A stretch of DNA of 64,000 nt from Parapedobacter tibetensis (GTDB lineage Bacteria; Bacteroidota; Bacteroidia; Sphingobacteriales; Sphingobacteriaceae). Below, in pieces: positions 7,866-16,960 of this stretch. Within the stretch, counting starts at the first letter, position 1; the number at the start of each line of letters is the position of its first letter. The stretch covers positions 124,001 through 188,000 of the forward strand of contig NZ_JAMKQJ010000013.1 of the NCBI RefSeq assembly GCF_024643205.1. Direction: 5' to 3'. The translations under genes and the position numbers were made by a program. A model generated the notes under the pieces. It had not been told where the DNA came from, did no database searches, and worked only from the letters and a program-made list of their open reading frames with translations.

Positions 7866-8204
7866 TTATAACAGTGAATAACGTTTTTTCCGGATGCTCT
7901 CCACCACGTGGATCCCTTCGACCATCAGCACCAGATCACTCCATGGCAGTTCACCATCCCCGGATCCGGCAGGTGAAAATGTGCCTGACTCCAACCGCTT
8001 GTAGTATAGCACGAAGCCGCCTTTTTCCCAATGCAATAGCTTCATGTGGGTGCCCCTACGGTTCAGAAAGACGAACACTTCGCCGCTGGTGGGCTGGCGC
8101 TGCATCAGCGAACCCACCACACCGCATAACCCGTCAAATGACTTACGCATGTCGCAATGGCCGGCATACAGGTAAAAACGGTGCGATGACCCCAGTGAAA
8201 ACAT
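7866..8204 (-). CDS. tnpB: IS66 accessory protein TnpB (Orf2)
   Basis: 112 residues with the highly conserved IS66 Orf2 pattern: LYAGHCDMRKSFDGLCGVV, then SGEVFVFLNRRGTHMKLLHWEKGGFVLYYKRLE. It is required with TnpA and TnpC for efficient IS66 transposition, although its biochemical role is unknown. It lies 2 bases after tnpA and 50 bases before tnpC on the same strand. Confidence 0.95.
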   Translation of the reverse strand: MFSLGSSHRFYLYAGHCDMRKSFDGLCGVVGSLMQRQPTSGEVFVFLNRRGTHMKLLHWEKGGFVLYYKRLESGTFSPAGSGDGELPWSDLVLMVEGIHVVESIRKKRYSLL

Positions 8205-8206
8205 AC

Positions 8207-8491
8207 TTAATACAGATGGATGAGCCTGGAGACCAACGCCAGGTCGGTACCCGCATTGACCTTCACACCGTTGGGATAGATCACTTCAATCTTTTGGATG
8301 GGGTTATTTTTTGGGAAAACTTCCACAAAACCGGAAGGTCCGTGATCTTCTTTACTGATGCGCACCCAATAGGCCAGCGTGCCTGGCCTGATACCCTGGA
8401 ATTGGCAGAACGCTTTTTGGGTTTGACCGCTGGTGCGCCACTGTTCAACCAAAGACAGCATGTGCGCACGCTTACTTGCTAATGTACTCAT
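8207..8491 (-). CDS. tnpA: IS66 accessory protein TnpA
   Basis: 94 residues with a helix-turn-helix opening (HMLSLVEQWRTSGQTQKAFCQFQGIRPGTLAYWV), typical of the first gene of IS66 elements, and a variable C-terminal half. It is the most upstream gene of the element and starts 59 bases inside the right end, so the element's promoter probably lies at that end. Confidence 0.9.
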   Translation of the reverse strand: MSTLASKRAHMLSLVEQWRTSGQTQKAFCQFQGIRPGTLAYWVRISKEDHGPSGFVEVFPKNNPIQKIEVIYPNGVKVNAGTDLALVSRLIHLY

Positions 8492-8528
8492 GAAAGCAAA
8501 AGTACAGCGCGTGAAAGCCTAATCAAAT

Positions 8529-9374
8529 ATGTACTTGGTGGGGCGGATACAGACGAACGACATTGAGCTTTATACAGAAAGTTTTGGAAATGAAAATAAC
8601 CACCCAATTTTATTAGTGGCAGGAGCAACAGTTTCAATGCTTTATTGGGACGCAGAATTCTGTCAAAAATTGGCAGACAAGGGATTTTTCGTGATTCGAT
8701 ACGACAATAGAGATGTGGGAAAATCAACTTTCTACGAGCCCGGAACAACACCTTACGACATTGTTGATTTGACAAATGATGCCATTTCAATTTTAGACGG
8801 TTACAAAATTGACAATGCACATTTTGTAGGTATGTCATTAGGTGGACTGATTTCTCAAATAGCTTCAATAAAATATCCTGACAGAGTTAAGTCATTGACA
8901 CTTTTATCAACAGGTCCTTGGGGCGATTCAGACCCAACCATTCCTGAAATGGATACAAGAATTATAGATTTTCACGCTAAGTCGGGCAATGTTGATTGGA
9001 CAAATGAAGACAGCGTTGTAAACTATATGGTAGAGGGTTTTGCCTTAATGTCAGGTAGAAAACAGTTTGATAAAAAAAGGAGTGAAAAATATATTAGAGA
9101 AGAGTTCAATAGCGCTAATAATTATATAAGTATGTTTAACCACGCTGCTCTACAAGGTGGCGAAGAATATTGGAATAGATTAAACGAAATCAAACAACCG
9201 ACTTTAATTATACACGGAACTGATGACAAAATATGGCACTTCAAAAATGCAAGTGTTTTACTTGAAAAGATAAAAGGCTCAAAATTAATTACGCTTGAAG
9301 GTACAGGACACGAGTTGCATTTTGAGGATTGGAATTTGATAATTGACGGAATCGACAAACGTCAAGAAATTTGA
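8529..9374 (+). CDS. Alpha/beta hydrolase body, N-terminus replaced by IS66 end
   Basis: From residue 11 this is a complete alpha/beta-hydrolase: oxyanion region LLVAGATVSM, nucleophile elbow HFVGMSLGGLISQ, acid in LIIHGTDDKIW, and His in LEGTGHELHFEDW. The first ~10 residues (MYLVGRIQTN) come from the IS66 right end and target duplication, so ATG 8529 is an accidental start. The native N-terminus (a lipoprotein signal) is at 6195-6293. If translated, the product would lack its export signal and stay in the cytoplasm. I regard it as the 3' part of an interrupted gene. Confidence 0.85.
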   Translation: MYLVGRIQTNDIELYTESFGNENNHPILLVAGATVSMLYWDAEFCQKLADKGFFVIRYDNRDVGKSTFYEPGTTPYDIVDLTNDAISILDGYKIDNAHFVGMSLGGLISQIASIKYPDRVKSLTLLSTGPWGDSDPTIPEMDTRIIDFHAKSGNVDWTNEDSVVNYMVEGFALMSGRKQFDKKRSEKYIREEFNSANNYISMFNHAALQGGEEYWNRLNEIKQPTLIIHGTDDKIWHFKNASVLLEKIKGSKLITLEGTGHELHFEDWNLIIDGIDKRQEI

Positions 9375-9432
9375 AAACAAATAATTCAGTGTTTAAAATG
9401 ATACCGCAATGCAGGTCAGGTGCTGAATCCGC

Positions 9433-9759
9433 TTATTCAAGTGCGTCAAGTAATGTGCTTAATTCTCCATCTGTGATATTATCCTTTTCGCTTTTATCAA
9501 ATATCGTAAGAAGAAAAACAGACTCTTGTGTCAGTTTTACGCAAGTGATTATCCTGGAACCTCCAGATTTTCCTTTCCCTTTACTTTTAATTGCCATTCT
9601 GATTTTATAACATGAACGGCCTAATGAAATGCCTTGGTCGGGATGATTTTTTAATCATTGTATTAAAGTGGTTAACTCGGATCTTAAGGAAGGGTATCTT
9701 TTTGCGAGATTTTTGAAATCTTTTTCAAAAACAGGAATGGTCTTAACTTTGTAGCTCAT
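9433..9759 (-). pseudogene. RelE/ParE-type toxin gene with internal TGA
   Basis: Read leftward from ATG at 9759, one frame gives a RelE-like toxin: MSYKVKTIPVFEKDFKNLA to codon 34, TGA at codon 35 (9655-9657), then LKNHPDQGISLGRSCYKIRM, the basic stretch AIKSKGKGKSGG, and YDKSEK-like IFDKSEKDNIT to a normal stop at 9433. Length (108 codons) and motif order fit the Bacteroidota RelE group. Only one nonsense codon breaks it, so the decay is young or the base call is wrong. Its start overlaps the antitoxin gene by 17 bases. Confidence 0.8.
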
Positions 9760-9955
9760 TTAAGAAATCGTCTGCATCACGAGCTTCTAATTTACCCGCC
9801 GAAACTAAATTCATTTCTTTTACCGCTTGCTTCATACTATCGATAATAGCCGATTTATTCGAAGATAACGGTTCCGCCTTAACAAACTTAAAATTTTTCA
9901 ACACCTCCAAGAAAAAAGGCACTTTATCATCCTTTATATCTAAAATCAACTTCAT
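9743..9955 (-). CDS. Antitoxin partner of the broken RelE-type toxin
   Basis: 70 residues, beginning MKLILDIKDDKVPFFLEVLKN and ending ARDADDFLNELQS. Small proteins with this opening precede RelE-type toxins in Bacteroidota; the N-terminal half probably dimerises and the C-terminal half would wrap the toxin. The toxin start codon lies inside its last codons, the usual coupled arrangement. With the toxin broken, this is an antitoxin without an active partner at this locus. Confidence 0.75.
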   Translation of the reverse strand: MKLILDIKDDKVPFFLEVLKNFKFVKAEPLSSNKSAIIDSMKQAVKEMNLVSAGKLEARDADDFLNELQS

Positions 9956-10171
9956 ACCTACTTTATTACGTTATCGCAAATGTACGAATATTCTTAAATC
10001 AACACCACTTCGGATAAAATAAATATATTCAATTATCTCTAAATCAGGCTGCAATGCACCTTTTAAATTGGGGTCTGTCCCCAAAAGAGAATTTTTAATA
10101 AACTCCCCTGGCTAACTGTAACATCAACCACCGCATGGTGTCCAATATCAAAAAACATCAAAAATTACAGC

Positions 10172-12439
10172 ATGAGAACCACATCTATTGCTACGATATT
10201 GCTATTTTGCGCGATGACCATTTCAAAAGCGCAAATAACCGGCGACTGGAAAGGAATGTTATCCATCCAGGGCACAAGCCTCAATTTGATTTTCCATATC
10301 AGTGAAAAAGACGGTGCGCTTAGCGCCACCATGGACAGCCCCGATCAGGGAGCCAGTGGAATACCATTATCGGAAGTCGACTTCCAAGACAATACCCTTA
10401 CACTTGGTCTATCACAGGCAGGTATGGCATATACCGGTACACTGTCCGGCAACACCATCAGTGGCACCTTTAAGCAAGGGGGGATGGAGTTTCCACTCAG
10501 CTTGGAAAAAACGACCATCACCAAACCGGGAGATACTGCACTGGTATCCTCCCCCGAGGAAATCAATGCATTGATCGAACTGGACAAGGGCGCGTTTAAG
10601 TATAACGTTGCGGATTACTTCCAGCGACCCAAATCATCCAGCTTCCAGCTATCGCCCAATGGCAAATACTTGTCATACATGGAAAAGGATGATAAAAATA
10701 AGCGCCATGTATTCGTCAAGGAAATAGCCACGGGCAACGTAACCATGGCTGTGGAGGAAAAGGAAGAACTTATCCGCGGATATGGCTGGATAAACGATAG
10801 CCGCTTGGCTTATCTGATGGATCAGGGAGGAAATGAAAACTACCATGTGTATGCCGCCGATGTCGATGGGTCGAACAACAAGGACCTCACACCCCATGAG
10901 GGCGTACAGGCGTCCATCCTGAACATGCTCAAAGAGCAGAAAGACCAGATCATCGTGAGCATGAATAAGGACAATCCCCAGATCTTCGAACCCTATCTGA
11001 TCAATGTCGTCACCGGAGCTTCTGAAAAGCTATTTGTCAACGATGACCCGGCCAACCCAGTAGCGGGATATGACTTTGATAAGGACGGCAACCTGAAGGG
11101 GTATACCAAAATGCTTAACGGTATCGATGTCCAGTATTTCTACAAACCGGCGGGTGTCGATACGTTTGAGTTACATGGCACGGCTTCCTGGTACGATACT
11201 TTCAATGTACTGGCATTCAACTATGCCACGGAAAACCCGGATGATGCTTATGTGCTGACCAATCTGGATTCGGACAAAGCCCGAATCGTGCTGTATGACT
11301 TCAAAGCAAAACAAATCCTTAAGGAAGTTTATTCCAATCCGGATTTCGATGCTTCCATTATCGGCCTTTCACGCAAACGGAACTGGGAAATCGACTACCT
11401 GGGCTATGAAGGGGAAAAGGTAACTATTGAGCCCGTCAGCAAAACGTTCAAGGCCATCCATGACAACCTGGAGCAGCAGTTCAAGGGATACGAATATACC
11501 ATTGCCGGCAAATCAGACGATGAAAACCAATATTTGGTGGTGGTGCAGAGCGACAGGCTGTACGGCACCTATTATAGTTACGACAGCAAAACCGGCAAGG
11601 CAACCCTACTTTATGACCTGATGCCGCAACTGCGAGAAGAAGACATGGCCGAAATGCGTCCCATCACGTTCAAAAGCCGTGATGGCCAGACCATCCATGG
11701 TTACATCACCTTGCCCAAAGCCGCTTTGGAAGGTCAAAAGGTTCCCTTGGTCGTCAATCCGCACGGCGGGCCGCAGGGTATACGCGACAGTTGGGGATTC
11801 AATCCTGAAGCGCAACTTTTCGCAAGCCGAGGCTACGCCACGCTGCAGGTCAACTTCCGCATTTCGGGTGGATATGGCAAGGAGTTCCTGAAAGCCGGTT
11901 TCAAGCAAATCGGACGCAAATTGATGGACGATGTGGAAGATGGCGTGCAGTATGTGATTGAGCAAGGTTGGGCAGACCCCGACAAGATGGCCATCTACGG
12001 CGGCAGCCATGGTGGTTATGCCACCTTGATGGGGTTGGTGAAAACCCCCGAGCTTTACCAATGTGGCGTGGACTACGTGGGGGTATCCAATATATTCACC
12101 TTCTTTGAGTCTTTTCCCGAATACTGGAAACCTTACAAGGAGATGGTGAAAGAGATCTGGTATGATTTGGACAAACCTGAAGAAGCGGCCATTGCAAAAG
12201 CGGTTTCACCGGTTTTCCAACTGGATAAGATCAAACGCCCGTTATTTGTGGTGCAGGGAGCCAATGATCCAAGGGTAAAGATAGCCGAATCGGATCAAAT
12301 CGTGAAAGCCCTGCGCGACAAAGGCTTTGATGTGCCTTATATGGTGAAGTATGACGAAGGGCACGGATTCGCCAAAGAGGAAAACCGGATTGAATTCTAT
12401 CGGGCCATGATGGGCTTTTTGAGCAAATACCTGCACTAG
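10172..12439 (+). CDS. Exported S9-family (prolyl oligopeptidase-like) peptidase
   Basis: 755 residues with signal peptide MRTTSIATILLFCAMTISKA. Residues ~22-115 form a separate beta-rich domain (ITGDWKGMLSIQG; FHISEKDGALSATMDSPDQG) that also opens the hydrolase at 52757. Next comes a beta-propeller-like region (~135-480) and the alpha/beta-hydrolase catalytic domain (~500-755). The triad is Ser612 in YGGSHGGYATL, Asp699 in QGANDPRV and His731 in DEGHGFAK. S9 enzymes cleave peptides in the periplasm; substrate unknown. It seems monocistronic, with decayed genes downstream. Confidence 0.9.
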   Translation: MRTTSIATILLFCAMTISKAQITGDWKGMLSIQGTSLNLIFHISEKDGALSATMDSPDQGASGIPLSEVDFQDNTLTLGLSQAGMAYTGTLSGNTISGTFKQGGMEFPLSLEKTTITKPGDTALVSSPEEINALIELDKGAFKYNVADYFQRPKSSSFQLSPNGKYLSYMEKDDKNKRHVFVKEIATGNVTMAVEEKEELIRGYGWINDSRLAYLMDQGGNENYHVYAADVDGSNNKDLTPHEGVQASILNMLKEQKDQIIVSMNKDNPQIFEPYLINVVTGASEKLFVNDDPANPVAGYDFDKDGNLKGYTKMLNGIDVQYFYKPAGVDTFELHGTASWYDTFNVLAFNYATENPDDAYVLTNLDSDKARIVLYDFKAKQILKEVYSNPDFDASIIGLSRKRNWEIDYLGYEGEKVTIEPVSKTFKAIHDNLEQQFKGYEYTIAGKSDDENQYLVVVQSDRLYGTYYSYDSKTGKATLLYDLMPQLREEDMAEMRPITFKSRDGQTIHGYITLPKAALEGQKVPLVVNPHGGPQGIRDSWGFNPEAQLFASRGYATLQVNFRISGGYGKEFLKAGFKQIGRKLMDDVEDGVQYVIEQGWADPDKMAIYGGSHGGYATLMGLVKTPELYQCGVDYVGVSNIFTFFESFPEYWKPYKEMVKEIWYDLDKPEEAAIAKAVSPVFQLDKIKRPLFVVQGANDPRVKIAESDQIVKALRDKGFDVPYMVKYDEGHGFAKEENRIEFYRAMMGFLSKYLH

Positions 12440-12577
12440 CCTATAGTCTGCCGAGCCATTTAATCCAAGCAACCTAGTTGCTGTTTGGACTCAGAGACTG
12501 TATTCTGGATCCGATAGGATCGCATCTCCAACAGCGCATCAAACTCAGAATTGCCATCTTTCGTTTGTTCGTGACAC

Positions 12578-12760
12578 TCAATAATCTGGATTTTGCACCA
12601 GGTTATTATTGATTTGCAATTCCCGAAAAGGAATAGCATAGATCAATCTATTTTCGTAATGTCGAATGTGCTGGGCAACAACCAGCCATATAACGCTTTC
12701 AAACGTTCATCTTTTGCCCTAATGGCGTCAATCAAATCCATATTGGCCTCCATAGCGATT
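12578..12760 (-). pseudogene. Remnant of a SusD/RagB C-terminus
   Basis: The leftward frame ends in RLIYAIPFRELQINNNLVQNPDY and a stop, the characteristic tail of SusD/RagB lipoproteins (compare YRLPIPRAEVEKSLNSLEQNEGY in the intact SusD at 15322). Before it, a second frame gives MDLIDAIRAKDERLKALYGW, so at least one frameshift lies near 12650. No SusD N-terminus is present. It is a leftover of a second SusC/SusD pair or of a duplication of the neighbouring locus. Confidence 0.65.
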
Positions 12761-12865
12761 CAGACACCATTGATGCTCATTTTGGAACGTCATTCGAGTA
12801 AACCATATCTACGCAGCGCATACTGCCCGGACTGCGAGCCGCTAGACGGTATGGAAAGTGTTCCA

Positions 12866-13152
12866 TCATCCCCACATCGCTTCGTAGTAGCCGGTTTCGT
12901 GATTGTAGGTGCCGCGTATCTCGTCGCCGGGCACATCATGCCAGCGCGACAACACCCGCCCATCGTCGAGCATGGCAAGGTCGCGCTCCTGGTCGAGCGT
13001 AGCCGAAAGGTTATCCGTATAGCTTTTATCGTTCAGTGCCAGTCCGATTTGGGCAAAAAATGGTTCGTGCAGGCACTTCCAATGCCGTGACCAGCAGCCA
13101 GGCCATAGACAGCCATCGAAGCCTGTTAAACGGTGAGCGGTATCGTTTCATC
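12866..13152 (-). pseudogene. Decayed exported-protein gene after the utilisation locus
   Basis: The leftward start MMKRYRSPFNRLRWLSMAWLLVTALEVPA looks like a signal peptide but soon stops. A neighbouring frame carries sequence with strong coding character (HEPFFAQIGLALNDKSYTDN ... DDGRVLSRWHDVPGDEIRG ... HETGYYEAMWG) to TGA at 12866-12868. The two pieces suggest a frameshifted and truncated secreted enzyme, perhaps carbohydrate-active given the operon it follows, but I do not recognise the family. Confidence 0.5.
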
Positions 13153-13193
13153 ATGTTCCAATTGGTTTATTGAATACACTAATTTTTAACCAT

Positions 13194-15320
13194 TCAAAGG
13201 GCAGGTTTTAATGCTTCCCACTTCACTTTCCACGAACCATCATCGGGGAATCCAGGCGCATTTGCATCGGGAGCCCCTTCCCATCCCGCAGCCATCATAG
13301 CGACTGCATATAATAGCCCGCCATTGCCCGGAAAATAAGGAAATGGTGCCCGGCCGCCCCCCACCAGTCCATGCTCATCAAACATAAACGCCGGATACTC
13401 CAAGAGGTAATCGATTGCCTGTTCCGGCTGCCCCAACCTTGCTGCCGACATGGCCAGCATCGGAAAATCCCATCCCCACGTTTCATGGAGCTTCCATTCC
13501 TGATGCACTTTTTCAAGGGTTCTGTTCATCGTTGGAATATCTACGCCATCGCCAGGCAGCATACCAAATGCCCCGATAAGGGCAGGGTGCTCCCAATTGT
13601 GCCTGGTCCACATCTCATCGATTCCCTCGTGGGTAACATACACACCATCTTCAACCGGCAGTGGTGAAAGTTTGTCCAGCACGTCGTCCCATTTCTCTTC
13701 CCGCGGCATATTCATCCGTTCTCTCCAGGTTTGCGCGGTGCGTAAGCCGAATCCCCAATATGCCAATTCGAATGTCGGATTGATCGTGGTACGAGGATCC
13801 GTATTCTCCGAAACGATGTAGACTGGCGGTCCGAGCACATAACGATCTTTGGCAGCATCGTAATGCGCGAAGTCGGCCATGAACTCCGCGGATTCGAACA
13901 CAACTTCTTTCCATTTATCGAGTGTGGTTTGCGTAGGATGCAAGCGATAGTCCAATTCGGCGAAAAAAATCGGGTGCGGCTGTTGCCAAATCAATGTTGC
14001 ATGGATAGGATGGGGCCAATCCCTATCCAAATCCGCTGTGCATTTTGGCCATCTCGCCCCCTTATATCCCTGCTTTTCAGCGCGTGCCATTGATGTGGGC
14101 AAAAAATCAGGGTAGACATGCAGACTCCTGTCAAATAGCGACCACCGGTCCCAAAGCGCAAAATGGGCGCCGTGCCACCAAATCATCTCGAAATGGAAAC
14201 GGCCATACCAGCCATTATTGACCAGGCCACTCTCCTGCGGCGGCCAGCTCCCGGCCTCGTTTACCTTCATTACATACTGCGACAAGACCACCCGGCGTTC
14301 CAACTCTTTCCAGCGGGGGTCGGTACTTGCTGACAGGTCCATGGCTGCGCCAGACATCCAATAATCTTTCCATGATATTGCAGAAGATTGCTGGCATTCC
14401 GAAAAGCTTAACTGGATTTCCACAATGGGGTCGTCATTAAACGCACAAACAAACTCGAGCGTATTCCCAGATTCCGGCACCAACTGAAAATCATGCTTGC
14501 CCAACTCTTGGAAACCGGCATCCGTGGTCCAGTTTACACGCACACCGTAATCGGTATCATCTAGGATACGCTGGAGATGGGCAAATCTTCCTTCCGTTGC
14601 AACCAGCTTCGTGGCATGCGCACCGGGTTGATCGAATGTACTGTTCACCTGTTGGCTTTTGTCGGGATATGGAAAAGAGAACGCAACGGAAATCTGCCCA
14701 TTTTCTATCAATTCGGAAGTAATCTGCACGCCGACGGCGTCTTTTTCGCCGTGACACAGTGTCTTTACCAATACAGGTGTCCCTTCCAATTCGAACGAAC
14801 TGATGATGGTCCCTGTCCACAGATCGGTTTCCTGCTTCGTATGCTGCAGGTCTTCCAACGCTGCGACCGTACCATCCGATTTTTTTAACACCAATCCGAT
14901 CCGTCCGAGATTGAACGAATGCGGATTGCCCGCCAACCAGGCAGATAGTTCTGGCTGGTTGTCATTCCAATCGTCATAGTGGACCAGCCGACCATACGTA
15001 TCCCACATTTTCCCCTTGAAATCTTCGATATTAAGGCCTTCGGGAAGCGGAAAGCTGTGCCAGCCCCAGTGCGACATCGTCGCATGCGTAGCGAATGTCT
15101 GGAGGCCGGTGATATCCACGCCGAAAGCAAACTCCCCGTTGCCAACCTGTGCCGGGCTTTCCGGATTGTCCTTTTCAGTAATTATCCGATGACGGCTCAC
15201 CACCGCCTCGCGATCGATTTTTCCGCCGCTGCAACTGAATAACAACGCTAGAAGGCCTGACAATAAAAAAAAGCTTTGTGTCCAAGCTAGGAGACATTGA
15301 TAACACTTATTCATAACCAT
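13194..15320 (-). CDS. Glycosidase-like lipoprotein of the utilisation locus
   Basis: 708 residues, with signal ...FFLLSGLLALLFSC and lipid-anchor Cys followed by SGGK. The body opens with IDREAVVSRHRIITEKDNPE, then VGNGEFAFGVDITGLQTF and SHWGWHSFPLPEG, and later WWHGAHFALWDRWSLFDRSL, a pattern of proteins with an N-terminal beta-sandwich and a C-terminal (alpha/alpha)6 barrel of six-hairpin glycosidase type. Catalytic residues and substrate are not assignable. It begins 1 base after the SusD stop codon, so it is co-translated with susC/susD and likely works at the cell surface or periplasm on the same substrate. Confidence 0.7.
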   Translation of the reverse strand: MVMNKCYQCLLAWTQSFFLLSGLLALLFSCSGGKIDREAVVSRHRIITEKDNPESPAQVGNGEFAFGVDITGLQTFATHATMSHWGWHSFPLPEGLNIEDFKGKMWDTYGRLVHYDDWNDNQPELSAWLAGNPHSFNLGRIGLVLKKSDGTVAALEDLQHTKQETDLWTGTIISSFELEGTPVLVKTLCHGEKDAVGVQITSELIENGQISVAFSFPYPDKSQQVNSTFDQPGAHATKLVATEGRFAHLQRILDDTDYGVRVNWTTDAGFQELGKHDFQLVPESGNTLEFVCAFNDDPIVEIQLSFSECQQSSAISWKDYWMSGAAMDLSASTDPRWKELERRVVLSQYVMKVNEAGSWPPQESGLVNNGWYGRFHFEMIWWHGAHFALWDRWSLFDRSLHVYPDFLPTSMARAEKQGYKGARWPKCTADLDRDWPHPIHATLIWQQPHPIFFAELDYRLHPTQTTLDKWKEVVFESAEFMADFAHYDAAKDRYVLGPPVYIVSENTDPRTTINPTFELAYWGFGLRTAQTWRERMNMPREEKWDDVLDKLSPLPVEDGVYVTHEGIDEMWTRHNWEHPALIGAFGMLPGDGVDIPTMNRTLEKVHQEWKLHETWGWDFPMLAMSAARLGQPEQAIDYLLEYPAFMFDEHGLVGGGRAPFPYFPGNGGLLYAVAMMAAGWEGAPDANAPGFPDDGSWKVKWEALKPAL

Positions 15321-15321
15321 G

Positions 15322-16950
15322 CTAGTATCCCTCGTTTTGTTCCAGCGAATTTAGGCTTTTTTCAACTTCTGCACGGGGTATTGGAAGACGGTAATGTTTC
15401 TCCTGAAAATTACGTTCATCAGAGAGCACCCCTACGGCATAGGTCTTACTGCCATCCGGTCGCTTCCGTATCGTGATTTTAAGCAAGTCTTGGTTTTCCG
15501 TCCGCTCTGCAATCATCCAACGCCGTATGTCAAAAAAGCGATGTTCTTCGTACGCTAATTCCACCATACGTTCATTTTGGATCCGGGCCCTCAACTGCTC
15601 TCCGGTATCCGTTACCGGCGGCATCTGCACGCTTGCCCGAGCCCTTACCAGATTCAGGTATTCGCGCGCGGTTGCTTCGTCGCCCAATTCGAATGCCGCT
15701 TCAGCATAATTCAATAATATTTCCGCATACCTGAAATAAATCCAAGGATTCATTGGTTGTTCCGTATTTCCCGTAGGCGGAATATTTTCATTCAAAAACT
15801 TTTTAAGGGCATAGCCGGTAAGCGAGGCATTCCAAGGTTGCACACTGCTTTCGGGAGAATCCAGTCCCCCCATAAATGTCTCGGTCTCACGTTCCATCCA
15901 CATCGCACCGTCATGGAGAATGGTTGCATAAAACCGTGGATCTCGACCTACATAAGGGTTGTTGGGATCGTACCCCGATTGCTGATTAACTGTTAATCCC
16001 CCGTTGGCTTGCGCTATATAAGGACGCAATCCCGTAGTCTTCATCTCATACGCGTTGACCAGATTTTGTGTAGGACCCTGATAATTGCCCCCTTCATCTC
16101 CATTCCTTCCATTCTTCCAATTATAATCCGTAGCGTTCCCTTGTGTGAAAGACCTTGCCCAGATAATCTCATCATTGTCTTTCAGAAATAACTCCCGATA
16201 ATCGGGGTACAATACATAGGACCCCAACAGCTCGCTGGCTGCGGCGGCAGCCATTTGCCATTTTGTACGGTCATTCGAAGGATTGTTTAATTTACTCGCC
16301 GCATACAGCAGCACGCGGGACTTGAGTGCCTTACAGGCGTCTCCAGATGCCCTGCCTAATTGGTTTGCGGGTTGTTTTGCCGGCAAAAGTTGAATCGCTT
16401 CATCCAATTCGCTAACAATGAAATCAACGCAGGCGTCATAAGGATCACGCGACAAGGTATAGTCCTCATTCAATTCGTAGACCTTCGTAATGATAGGCAC
16501 CCCACCATATCGCCATATTAAATTCGCATACGCACAGGCCCTTAGGAACATCATTTCGCCTTTCATCAACGCTTTCACGTTATCATCAATAGGCGCACCA
16601 TCGATTTTGTCGAAAAATACATTCATATTTCTGATCTGACTGAAACCAAGCTGCCAATAATTGACCCTACCGGAAAGCTGGGTAATGTTATCTGACGTAA
16701 CTTCGCCCCTTTGCAAAACAAACATATTCCCGTGATTATGCAAATCGTAGGACTCATCACTAGCCGCGGCGAACACATCATCTACGTAACCATGCAAGAC
16801 CGTGTTATAACTTGCATTCACATATAATTGAATCAATGCCGCGTCCGCCCAAGTATCGTTTTCCGACAGCTTATCCAATGGCTTCAAATCCAATACATTG
16901 CATGAAGACATGGTGAAAAGAACCAATAGTATATAGCTAAACTTTTTCAT
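15322..16950 (-). CDS. SusD/RagB-family nutrient-binding lipoprotein
   Basis: 542 residues with lipoprotein signal MKKFSYILLVLFTMSSC. The family pattern is clear: NVLDLKPLDKLSENDTW near the N-terminus, TPR-like repeats (MKGEMMFLRACAYANLIWRYGGVP), and the C-terminal SusD motif RNERMVELAYEEHRFFDIRRW. It forms the lid of the SusC pore on the outer membrane and captures oligosaccharide or another nutrient. It starts 10 bases after SusC and ends 1 base before the glycosidase-like gene. Confidence 0.95.
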   Translation of the reverse strand: MKKFSYILLVLFTMSSCNVLDLKPLDKLSENDTWADAALIQLYVNASYNTVLHGYVDDVFAAASDESYDLHNHGNMFVLQRGEVTSDNITQLSGRVNYWQLGFSQIRNMNVFFDKIDGAPIDDNVKALMKGEMMFLRACAYANLIWRYGGVPIITKVYELNEDYTLSRDPYDACVDFIVSELDEAIQLLPAKQPANQLGRASGDACKALKSRVLLYAASKLNNPSNDRTKWQMAAAAASELLGSYVLYPDYRELFLKDNDEIIWARSFTQGNATDYNWKNGRNGDEGGNYQGPTQNLVNAYEMKTTGLRPYIAQANGGLTVNQQSGYDPNNPYVGRDPRFYATILHDGAMWMERETETFMGGLDSPESSVQPWNASLTGYALKKFLNENIPPTGNTEQPMNPWIYFRYAEILLNYAEAAFELGDEATAREYLNLVRARASVQMPPVTDTGEQLRARIQNERMVELAYEEHRFFDIRRWMIAERTENQDLLKITIRKRPDGSKTYAVGVLSDERNFQEKHYRLPIPRAEVEKSLNSLEQNEGY

Positions 16951-16960
16951 TTCTCTAGGA

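Larger units (their letters stand above)
6294..8550 (-). mobile_element. IS66-family insertion sequence, complete, 2257 bp
   Basis: The ends are GTATCC... at 6294 and ...GGATAC at 8550. The two 23-base termini agree at 16 positions when aligned as inverted repeats. Both flanks carry AGACGAAC (6286-6293 and 8551-8558), the 8-bp duplication expected of IS66. It holds the three classical genes in order (accessory A, accessory B, transposase C), all leftward and intact. The unmutated duplication and whole genes suggest a recent, possibly still mobile, insertion. It disrupts the lipoprotein hydrolase gene. Confidence 0.93.

Noticed and set aside
9371..9610. 79-codon rightward frame after the hydrolase
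   Set aside because: It is antisense to the RelE-type toxin, whose leftward frame shows family motifs.
12593..13090. 165-codon rightward frame
   Set aside because: The leftward strand carries the recognisable SusD tail and other coding remnants; this frame is their shadow.
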